Source of the DNA: Guadua angustifolia
Lineage: Eukaryota; Streptophyta; Magnoliopsida; Poales; Poaceae
Reading direction: 5' to 3'
DNA length: 64,000 nt
Assembly (NCBI GenBank): GCA_036346375.1
Contig: CM070500.1
Location: forward strand, 77,728,437 to 77,792,436
The translations under genes were made by a program, and so were the position numbers. Below the pieces are notes generated by a model. It did no database searches. It saw nothing but the letters and a program-made list of their open reading frames with translations, and was not told the DNA's origin. Positions 11,974 through 22,100 of this stretch are shown here, piece by piece (positions within the stretch are counted from its first letter, which is position 1; each line of letters opens with the position of its first letter).

Positions 11974-12340
11974 CACAAAGGTGTCTTCATCTGGCAAGTC
12001 GATTCCGCCGTCCAACCTCAATGCCGAGACCATAATCATCCCTACATTGGATGATTTGACTCCAAAACAGCACAAGGAAATTGAAGATCAGGAAGTTGTT
12101 TTGGAGGAGGTAATGTTCAATTGCTACCAGAAAACCCGACGCAGGGTCGTGAAGAGCTCGGTAAGTCAATATGTGCCTACGCAGGTAGAATTATCGGCTA
12201 TGATTGAACAGTTTATGCACCATACTTTGATTAATCAATCATCGGCATTAGTTACCACACTCAAGCCGATATTTGCTAATAGTGTCAAGACAATTGCCCA
12301 AGAGTTGGCTTCATCCGGAAGCCTGCTCGATCCGCTTTAG
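11960..12340 (+). CDS. Short sense ORF of the non-autonomous LTR element (126 codons)
   Basis: This is an open frame in the normal gag position. It begins at an ATG inside the primer binding site, so the true start is doubtful. The protein is hydrophilic (NAETIIIPTLDDLTPKQHKE, then QVELSAMIEQFMHHTLINQ). It has no zinc knuckle and no motif that I recognise. It may be a truncated gag remnant. It ends LLDPL and a stop. Confidence 0.4.
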   Translation: MPSGTTKVSSSGKSIPPSNLNAETIIIPTLDDLTPKQHKEIEDQEVVLEEVMFNCYQKTRRRVVKSSVSQYVPTQVELSAMIEQFMHHTLINQSSALVTTLKPIFANSVKTIAQELASSGSLLDPL

Positions 12341-12889
12341 GCATTACCAACCTACCCTGTTTACAATAAAAAATAATGCCTAAATCTTTTTATGAGGCCG
12401 ATTTAGTTTGAAAACTATACTTCCTATCGGCTCTAAAGATAACCGATTTAGAAAATGATCTCCTACATAGGAAGGACCATACAAGATATATCGGCTTATT
12501 GGTGGGAATTCCTATATGCTAGAAACGTTGGACAGCGTGGTGTTTCCTAAGGCAATTAATAGGAAATACTTGAAGAAATACTATCTAGTGTTTGGATTGG
12601 CTCTTAATCGGCTGTAAACATTCCTTGCCAATGAAGCTAAATTAACACAGCGTAGTTAATTTCGGCTAAGTTGAAATATATCCACAACATTAACCAGCAA
12701 AACATGACTTAGATAAAATCGGTTAAACATCCGATTGTAAAATTAAACATTATAAAGCATTGTTTTTAGATGCCAAACATCCGAAAGGATTCGTCATTAC
12801 AACAGTTTATAGGCCAGAGCCAGGAAGTGTAGCACCCATAGCTGATAATGCGCCTGCGTCCTTGTCAATGGTCTCTTGTACCTCATCAA

Positions 12890-15800
12890 CTATATACTGG
12901 TCTTTTTAGCATTTCCAAGTACAGGAGTCACCTTGGCCAACTGTTTCTTCACATTGATTACAGCCATGGCGATGCCAAGTTTCTGCTCCTTGATGGCCGA
13001 TGAGGTCTTCTCTATGATCTGTTGGCCTTCTGAGATTTGCTTATCAGTCTTGGCCAGCTCTTCCATAAGAATTTTTTTTGTCAACTCAAGCTTCAGGACG
13101 GCTTCCTTGCTGGTCTTGAGCAATTGGGTGTTAGTGTCAAATTTTTCTTTTCACCTTTGCATAGCAACCAGTTCATCCAAAAGCTTTTGGTCACCCTCTT
13201 GGGCTTCATGTTGGGCGATTCACGCCTGGGCAGCCTCAACTGATTCCTTCTTCTCGTCCAGATGGCAGACATTCAGCAGGGCTTCCACCTCTAGAGGCAA
13301 GTTGGCTTCAACAGCCGCCATAGCATCACGTATCGGCTGATTATTCTTGAGAATTTCCTCCTGCAGCCTCATCACCAAGTCAAAGAGATTATTTAAGCGC
13401 TCTTGGACTCCAAGGGCTGACGTGGCTAGTTGACGTTTTCTTTGAGACTTCTATTATTTTGTGAATGTCTGCGAGAAGTCGTCGGTGGCCATAATCTCTG
13501 GATCATCAAGATCAGCCAAAGTAAACCCCAATAGATCCGTTGGATCGGAGGTAACTGGGGTAGCAGGGGCTAGTGGCGTCGGCTGAGAAGAGGGAGGTGG
13601 AGCCCCCAAAGAAACATTGGGAAGATCGACCAGAATGTTAGCCACTTGCACCGTGGGGTTAGTTGTAAATGAGAATTAAAATGAGTTAGACCGATGTACG
13701 AGGATACTCATCATATAAACCCATGAAGGAAATAACTTACCCCTGCAGTAGATAGGGCTGTAAACGAGCCGAGCTCGAGCGAGCCTGGCCCTCCAGGCTC
13801 GAGCTCGGTAAGGCTCAGCTCGATCTCGGCTCGAGCTCGAGTTTGGGTTCGAGCCTGGACTCAGGCTCGAGCTCGGCTCGGTCCAGGCTCGAGCAGGCTC
13901 AAGCTCGGCTTGACTAAGCTCGATAAGCTCGAGAAGCTTGAGTAAGCTCGATTATTTTGTAGGCTCGGTAACAAGCTCGAGTAAGCTCGGCTCGAGAAAG
14001 CTCGGTAACAAGCTCGATTTAAGCAAGCTCGATCCAGGCTCGAGTAGGCTCGCGAACTATTTGAGCTCGGCTCGGTTAGGTTCGCGAACTTGAGCTCGAG
14101 CTCGAGTAGCTCGCGAGCCTCTAGCTTTTTTTACAGCCCTAGCAGTAGACGATGCGTGGGGTGAGCTTTCACCACTCTGTTCTTGAGGCTTGGAGCCTCT
14201 TTTAGCAAGAGCCTTGGCAGATTTCGCCTTCTTCTTTTCTAAAATTTAATCAACCAGGAGTTAGTCCCCAGAAGGGGTATATAAAGAGGAAGTGAAGTGA
14301 CAGTCGATCAAAGTATACTTACTAGGTTGCTGTTTTTTCTCCATGTCTGACAACGATGGGCTTTGAATGCCCAAGGTACTCGAGGTGTACCCCGTGAGGC
14401 CGATCGACTGATGCGGCCTTTTCCCTTGTTGGCCATTACCCGATTGGCTAGAGATTGGCTTCTTGCCACCAGCCTTGGTCTGCGAATGGGAATAAAAGCC
14501 AGTTAGTGAAAAGTATTTGGCGGAATTGAAGGTTGGGGTGAAGAGAAATCCATTTAGCCGATCCCTCACCGGTAATGTCTAATAGACTTGTGTTAGTATA
14601 TCCAGAGGAGCTAGAAGAACTAGACCCATTACTTGAACCACTGTTGGAAACTACCGTCAGCTCAGGCCAATTTGGAAAAAAATGTGTTAATAATAGCCAA
14701 CGTTGTCCTCTCCAAAAAGAGTGCCTTTGCGATAGATGACCACCAAGAGGAAAATTGGCTTGCCTGGCGGGTGTTCAAAAAAATATGACAAGGCTTCAAT
14801 TTGAAGCTCATCGGCTATTTCCAGTACAATACTAGCCGCGGTTGTGTTGCAAACATGAGCTCTTGGCTAAAGCCAATCAAGTAATGGGAGACTTGGGATC
14901 ACTTGACCAAAGCCTAGCTGCCTAGCTTAAATAGAGGGGTGGTAAAATTCATAGGATGGCTGAAATGTCCGATTTCTCATATTGAAGCCAACATGAAGGA
15001 TATTCGAATAAATAAAAATCTTGTAAAAATTCAAAGTCTCTTGAGGCATCAAGGAACTGTCGACTTCTAGATGAAAGAAAGACGGCCATGGAACATTGGC
15101 CACTCCATTATAACTGAAAAAGTCCTGTTGTTTGAAGTCTTCATTGTTGAGTTGAAGAAACAAAGCCAGGTACTTCCTTCAACCGATGGGTGTAATCCTT
15201 GTTTCATTCTCGAAGCACATCATAAATCTCTCCCCATATGATTGGCTAACTCTGAATTGAGGCACTACATTTTCTGGGGTGTCTTCACGTGGGAATGCTG
15301 TATCTTCGACTAGTTCCAAGGCTAAAGATCGGATGAACAAGCAATGCAGACAGATCTGAATAAACTAAAGGGGGGCGTCTACATTGCTGGCAAAGAAACT
15401 AGCAAATCCCGTAAATAGTTGACTTCTTATTATGTACATCATTTGATACACCGCTCCCAATAGCATCTTTCCCAAGGCTAGCCGACAGCCTTCTACTAGT
15501 TGCTCTGCTATAACCTGATACACTTGAGTCGGTCCAAGAGAAGTGGCGCAAACAAATACCGATCTAGCCAAAGGTTGAGAAAAGCTACGTGTTCTTCATT
15601 TGTTGTTGCTGCTGATATATTTGGCATACCCTTCAACTTTCGATTTGATCAGTTTGTACTTGAGCTTGGCACTATAAGCCAATACTTGCTCTCCATTCGG
15701 CCTCAAGCAGCATAGTTGAACCACGTCTAGGAGAGTTGGGCTGAGGAGACCGGTCACCGGTGTAGAACAAGAATGCATTGAAATTCTCCAACTAGAAATA

Positions 15801-16118
15801 GCAATCCGTGACCACTAAAGGCTCGTTGACCTCTGGATCGGCTAAGCATAGGGGGAGGCACTCGGCTATTCCCATCCTCTCCCATACCACTCTCTTTTAG
15901 GCCGATACCCGATTGTACCAGCTCTTCCATCCTTTGAGCGCCATCAGCTAAGTTCTAAAGCTTTTACTCCAACCCTCTATATTATAACTGGCAACCGATA
16001 GTAGGAGATGAGGAACTTCTTCGTTTATAACCGTATCGGAATCTAGATTTCCTACTAGTCCTAAGTAATACTGGTCATCACTGTTAGGAATCGGAATGAG
16101 TACCTGGTTAGGATCCAT
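12890..16118 (-). pseudogene. Decayed plant mobile domain (PMD) gene in antisense inside the LTR element
   Basis: Reading from an ATG at 16118 (MDPNQVLIPI), PMD-type motifs appear in order. GWKSWYNRV lies near 15930, LENFNAFLFYTG near 15780, and SPTLLDVVQL near 15740. Then come AIGSGVYQMM-like sequence near 15450, QPSYEFYHPS followed by ARQLGFGQ near 14940, and ALSYFFEHPPGKPIF near 14790. These match the PMD family carried by plant gypsy and Mutator elements. The tail is Pro/Ala-rich (13650-13454) and then coiled-coil (EAVLKLELTKKILMEELAKT near 13100). Many stops, frameshifts and a nested hAT MITE break it. It runs opposite to the LTR element's own direction. Confidence 0.6.
13753..14141. mobile_element. 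hAT MITE rich in GAGCTCG, TSD GCAGTAGA
   Basis: 389 bp with termini TAGGGCTGTAAA / TTTACAGCCCTA and a perfect 8-bp duplication GCAGTAGA at 13745-13752 and 14142-14149. Both are hAT features. The interior is almost entirely GAGCTCG/CGAGCCT variants on both strands and can fold on itself. There is no coding capacity. It sits inside the antisense PMD pseudogene. Confidence 0.93.
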
Positions 16119-16442
16119 TCAGCCGATCTTAATGGGAGCTAACTGAGGACTGGAGGAGATGCTTTAAAGAATTTGTCTGCTGAGACAGAGAAATCGATGG
16201 GCAATGTTCAAATAGCTTGAGCGCATAAGAATGACCGTGTAGGGGGCTGCATATTTATACAAAAGGTAAAAAGTGAAACAGTAGGAAGGATTTCGAAACA
16301 ACATGTGCAGTAAAAACGCACAATGTGTATGTTGAGATTTTTACGACGCCATTAATACAGTGGTTACTGGCGAAAATTTCCTTCTAGTCAACGCCATACA
16401 AACCGATGGTTAAGATTTTTAGAAGATAACAAGTTATCTCCT

Positions 16443-16454
16443 AAAAATGAGGGG
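16443..16454 (+). other. Polypurine tract
   Basis: AAAAATGAGGGG lies four bases before the right LTR. A purine-rich run here primes plus-strand DNA synthesis and confirms the element's left-to-right direction. Confidence 0.6.
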
Positions 16455-16458
16455 TATA

Positions 16459-17047
16459 TGTTTGCACCTGAATTGAGCAAGTATAGTCAAAATCGGTAGG
16501 GTGTAATCAGCAAATCATAATTGATATGATTTTGAGGAAAGATTGTCTGGATTAAGGCCGATACAGATTGCGTTCTGCAACGTGTTGTAATTACAATCGG
16601 CCGATAGGTATAAAAAATAGCCACAGGCAGGCTAGAGACAACACAATCAAATCAATCGGCCGTATTATATTTTCATTTACTTTTCTATTGACTAGAGTAG
16701 TTCTTATAATTAGTTCTTATAATTTAGAAGATTTGTAATTGTTGATCTTCATCGATTATGTCCTCAGGTTTAGTTTACTCTGATCTTGTTGCGCATCATC
16801 TGTTTAGAGTCGATCTACCTTTACTCTTTGATTAGCCCTAATTGGCTAATTAGATTTACTCCTTACCTTCGATTTGATCAGCTTTCAACTGATTAGATCT
16901 AAGCCGATTATCCTGCGAGATCGGCTTTGATTGAATTTTATATTCTTGCTTACCAATTGTATGATCAAATCGGTTGGTACGCTCTAAACCCGATGTTCGT
17001 CTGGTGTAATGAATGATAAATTCTACATCAAATTTTTGGCACCAACA
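16459..17047 (+). repeat. Right (3') LTR
   Basis: 589 bp, TGTTTG...CCAACA, clearly homologous to 11294-11949. It lacks about 40 bp after position ~16530 and about 36 bp after ~16738. The second deletion removes the stretch that holds AATAAA in the left LTR. Confidence 0.92.
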
Positions 17048-17052
17048 ATATC
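17048..17052. repeat. Target site duplication ATATC (right)
   Basis: Exact copy of 11289-11293. Confidence 0.93.
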
Positions 17053-17238
17053 TAATGTGTCATCAATTTCGCGGTACGAATCTAAGCAATTTTTTTATAT
17101 ATCAGTGCTCAAACCTAAAATTCCTACAGCGGCTTTTTATTTTGATGCGGAGTACTGGCGTGCTAAACACCTCGAAAGTGAAGCTGCGCATAATTTAGCG
17201 AAACCCACGGAGCCGATGCAGAAGAACGCCATGCCGAT

Positions 17239-18556
17239 TAGGGGTGCAACTGGAACGGATATTTTCCGACCGACCGAATCAATTCGGATAGCGATTTGAA
17301 TAGTTTTTCGGATATTTGAAGAATTTTCCGGATACGAATACGGATAAGGATAGTTATCTCGGATAAGGATACGGATACGGATAGTAATTATCCGATGGAT
17401 ACAGGAATATCCAAGTTTATAATCGGATAATATCCGGATATAAAATATGGATATTATCCGAAAACTTTAAAGACTTCTCTAAGACTGTGAGTCTGTAACT
17501 TTCCAATCAAAAAGCACCAGTCACCAGAGTCTGGAGGCACTAGTACCAGTGTACCAATACCACTCTTGGTACTCTACCAGTACCAGTGCCAAGTGCCAAG
17601 TGTCAAGTACTAACTACCATTCTACCAAGTGCCACATCGCCATCGCTAAAGTGCCAGCGCCAAGTGCACCATAAGCGCCGGTCTTGGTGCCAAACCAAAA
17701 TTTACCGCATGCCAGTGCTTCGGCTTGTCCATGGCGCGCCAAAGCCAAAATGAAGGCAATGCAATCTCGCCTGCAGCAGACCCAAAACCAAAAATATAAA
17801 ATCCCCAATCCATCACTCGTGCTCTCTTTCTCTATCTCTATTCTCTACTAGTCTGATAGTCTCTCTCCTCTAAAACCCCCAATCCAAACAAAACCTAGCT
17901 GAGTTGAGTGGCTTGAGTTGAGGAGGCAGAAGGCGGCACTGCCGTCCCGGCGTACTCCTAAAGTGGTGCCGTGGACAAGTGCCAAATGGTGCACTGGTGG
18001 ACTGGTTGTGTTGTTACCTTACATCGTACATGCACGCACCTACCTGGTTAAGTAGACTAGAATTATTAGTGCATAAATTTGATATATAATATTATATGAT
18101 TCTATCATGTTTACCTTACTAGTTTGTGACTTCTAATTTGCTAGTGCCATTGTCTTTGATAATTCTATTATGACTCTACATTTAGCTTTTATATAATCTC
18201 TAGTGCGTTTATTATTAGTTCTTAATTATGTACAATGCAACTATAGTAAATTCTTGTACTATTTTCTTCACATTTTGTCAATAATTATTCATAACTCATA
18301 AGTAATCTACCATTCAGTATGTTACATGTGTAATAAATGATCTATATTTTTGTGTATTATCCGGCTAAAAATATTCGTATCCGTATTGAATCCGGTCTGT
18401 ATTCGCTTCGTATTTGTAAGTGATAGTATCCGGTATTATTCGCATTCGTATTCACATCCGACACTATTCGTATCCGACTTCGTATTCGATAAAAAAATAT
18501 AGATACGGATATGGGATGAACAATATCCGATCGTATCCGATCGGATTACATCGCTA
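17239..18556. mobile_element. Non-autonomous hAT element with CGGATA-rich ends, TSD ATGCCGAT
   Basis: 1318 bp. The ends are TAGGGGTGCAA and TTACATCGCTA, flanked by a perfect 8-bp duplication ATGCCGAT (17231-17238 and 18557-18564). The terminal ~200 bp on each side are packed with CGGATA/TATCCG repeats, likely transposase-binding sites. The interior (about 17500-18350) is unrelated, simple-patterned sequence (repeated AAGTGCCA) plus a stretch resembling a plant 5' leader near 17870. No transposase is present. It belongs to the same family as 30093-31857 and 41963-42587. Confidence 0.9.
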
Positions 18557-18589
18557 ATGCCGATGCCACCTCTCTAACGAAATAATTCT

Positions 18590-18596
18590 TATATAG
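18590..18596 (+). promoter_or_regulatory. Candidate TATA box of the AAA ATPase gene
   Basis: TATATAG lies 299 bp upstream of the ATPase start codon, at the beginning of a GC-rich, CT-repeat-containing leader. It is only 26 bp downstream of the hAT target duplication. Inferred from position and motif only. Confidence 0.35.
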
Positions 18597-18894
18597 CACA
18601 CGTACGCGCCCGCGTGGCCGCACGCCATTGCCCCGGCGCGGCAAGAGAAGAGACGAGAAACCGGCACCCCCGCAACGAGCAGAGGACCGCCACTTGCGCC
18701 ACCCTCCAGCCTTCCTCCGTCCATCCATCTCGCCACACCATCCATTATTCCCATTAATCTCTCCCTCTCTCTCTCGTACGTAGCCACCGCCACAGCCCAG
18801 CAGGAGAAGCTGCGCGTACGTTCGTTCGCCCCGGTCGCGACGCTCACCGGCCGGCTAGCTGCGCGCGTGTTCGAGGCAGAGGCGGAGGTTGGCT

Positions 18895-19135
18895 ATGGAG
18901 GGGAAGCACGTGGTGATGTCGGCGGTGGGGATCGGGATAGGGGTCGGGGTGGGACTGGGGCTGGCGTCCGCGCCGTGGGCCGGCGGCGGCGGGTCGGGAG
19001 GTCCGGCGCGGGCGGGGGTGACGGTGGAGCGGGTGGAGCAGGAGCTCCGGCGGCTGCTGGCCGACGGCAGGGACAGCAAGGTCACCTTCGACGAGTTCCC
19101 CTACTACCTCAGGTGCGTTTGCCTTTGGAAACCCA

Positions 19136-19185
<50 letters not shown>

Positions 19186-22100
19186 TTCTCTTCTTTCTTT
19201 GATCTCTTGGTGTGTAGAGACTAGAGAACAGAGATCAAGCGTGTGATTCCCGTTTCTAGCTCGTACTGGTGGTGTTTTTTCCATCCAACTGTGAAAGCTG
19301 TTGCGTTGCGTCACCTTGTGATTTTCCTTCTTTTTCTTTTGTGCGATGGGCATCAGCGCAAAGGTACTAGCATCTGGGATGCACTCTCAGTATCTTTGTG
19401 CTCAGGGATCTGAAAAGAACTCTGCCTCTTGACACTGTCACTGAAGACAGTGATCTAGAGTGATGTTCAAGCATTGGTTGTCTCAATTATTTTGCGTTAC
19501 GAAAAAGAAGAGAAGCAAATTTGATTTGTGAAATGTGCCTCGGTGTAATTGAATGGCGTCCATGAAAGGCGATGGCAGAACCGTTTATATAGGCGACGAC
19601 AGAATACATACAAAAAAATCAGAGATTCGGATATTTTGAGAAATAAAACGTCTGCTGTCACTTCGATGATCACCCAGCAAGACGATGGTGATACTAGATG
19701 AGTGATGCACGCTCTGAACTCTGCTTTTAGCGTGATTAGAAAAAAAAAAGGCTCTATTTTGGCGTGTAAATTTCTTTTTTCTTTTCATCTTCTCACTTCT
19801 TTGTGTTCCACCCTCCAATGCCGATTTCCAGCGAGCAAACACGTGTTGTGTTGACAAGCGCCGCGTATGTTCACTTGAAGCAAGCAGATATTTCAAAATA
19901 CACCAGGAATCTTGCTCCAGCTAGTCGTGCAATTCTGTTGTCAGGCCCTGCAGGTAAATTATCTCCATCACAAAAGTTAAGGAGCTGCTTAATCGTGTTT
20001 TTCTGCTTCGGACTAAGTTAATACTAAGTTCCTGTCTTGAAGAGCTTTACCAGCAGATGCTCGCCAAGGCGCTTGCCCACTATTTCGAAGCAAAATTGCT
20101 CTTGCTAGATCCTACAGATTTTCTTATAAAGGTGAGTTTGGCTGGCACATGTTTCCTTTCATGTGCATAACTGCATAAGTATGTTGTAATGCAATGTTTT
20201 TCCTTGCAGGTTCGTAGCAAATATGGCACTGGTAGCAGTACAGAGCCGGTATGACCTTAACATATTTCTGGTTTTACTTTTCATCTTAACATTGGTCATA
20301 TTGGCACACAGTCACCATCCTCCGGTTTGCAAATGTTAGTGAATAGGAATTAGTGTGCACATTTGCTTATTGTAAATACAGTGGTGCAATTTGTTCGATG
20401 CAGTGATGCGATTTGTTCTACATCATTGCCAAGTCTTAAGTTTTTCAACACTTCACAAATTGGCAAGTCTTAAATAATTGCTAACTGAATAGCATTTTCT
20501 TCTTATCAGTCTTTTAAAAGATCCATCTCCGAGACAACACTTGAAAGGGTGTCTGGATTACTTGGATCTCTTTCAATTCTTCCACAAAAGGAGCAACCCA
20601 AAGGTGACACTCGAGCATTTAGTATATAGGGTTCAACTCTTCATTATTCTCCAGTAGTACACTGGGGTTTTTGTTTGTTTCTCTGGTATTCTAGTTCAAA
20701 TTGTAAAGTTCCGTGTACCATCTCTCTTTCTACAAACTGGATGGAACATGTATTTTCATGTGAATATCACACAGGTTTCACACACTACAAAGCTGAAATC
20801 ATGAATTCATTCCTATTCATGTTACTATTCTCGGTTATCTGGAAACCTGATGACGTAGTAAAAAGACGTATGCCTTTTCTCATCTATTGACACAATATGT
20901 ATCTGCTGTGCTTTTTTTGGATGAATGGCAGAAGTACACAAACAATGGAGTTCTAGAAAGTTACAATTCCTGAGAAACTGATAGAATAAATTAAGTTTCT
21001 GACGAATTACAGTTACTGCAAACAAAGCACTGGAGTATTATACTTAACATAAGTTAGCCTCCATTTAGACTTAGGGCCTATTTGGTAGAACTTCATATTC
21101 CAGCTTCACCTGAGATCTAAAACTTGTAGGCTAAAATAAAATGAATTAAGTTTATATTTTTGTCTAAAATGTAAACAAGATAATCCATCTAAATACTATT
21201 AATGTACTCACAGCTCCAGCTCCACGGATCTGGTGGAGCTAGGAATACCCAGCTACACTAGATCCACGGATCTGGTGGAGCTGGAGCCCTACCAAACACA
21301 CCCTTATTCTTTGCTTTCAATGCTTAACTGAATTCACTTTCATTCATGGACTGTAGAATATAACTGAATTCTGCTCGTTCTACTTTAGATAATTCACATC
21401 GTTATATTTGTCAACTTACTTTGGTTGCCACAGGAACTATACGTAGACAAAGCAGCATGGCAGACATAAAATCAAGGTGTGAGACAAATAAGCTATAGTG
21501 AACATGTTACAGAAACTAGAATTCATTAACCATTTTTTATATGCATTGCTTCATGCAATTTCCAGGGGCTCTGAAAGTATGAGCAGCTTACCCATGCTCA
21601 GAAGAAATGCATCTACTTCATCTGATATGAGTAGCCTGGCATCACAAGGCCCTCCAATTAATTCAGGTCATAGCATGTCCTTTTGAACAACTTGCAATGG
21701 AATAAAATAGAATTCATTTCCCTCAGAAAATTCTTAGTTTTCCTGCTCACCAATTATTAACTGACTGAAAGATGCATAAAATTGTTAGTGGTAAAGTGGA
21801 TCTCGGTGGTAATCTTGGCGTTTGTATACCTTATATTCATATCATGTTTGGGCATCCCAGTTTTTAGTTCTGGTGTTTTCTCATTATGCTTTTTACTTGC
21901 TTAGCATGCCAGATGTTACTATTCTAACAATGAAAGTAAGGCGCAAATCGAGAATTAATAGTTGTTCTTTTTTTGTTCTCTTTGTTGATGTGCCTCATTG
22001 TTCTTTTTATCCTACACACTACAATATTTTTACTTGGAAGGAATGAACATATATGCTTGCATGTCAAGTTCTTTCTTGCAGATAACATTATCCCATGCAC

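Larger units (their letters stand above)
11294..17047 (+). mobile_element. Non-autonomous LTR retrotransposon with TSD ATATC
   Basis: Two related direct repeats begin TGTTTGCACC and end CACCAACA (11294-11949 and 16459-17047). They are flanked by a perfect 5-bp duplication. A primer-binding-like segment follows the left LTR and a purine-rich tract precedes the right one, so the element reads left to right. The interior of 4.5 kb shows no protease, RT, RNase H or integrase motif. It has a short sense frame and, on the opposite strand, a decayed plant-mobile-domain gene. A hAT MITE is nested at 13753-14141. It must have relied on enzymes from a relative. Confidence 0.93.
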
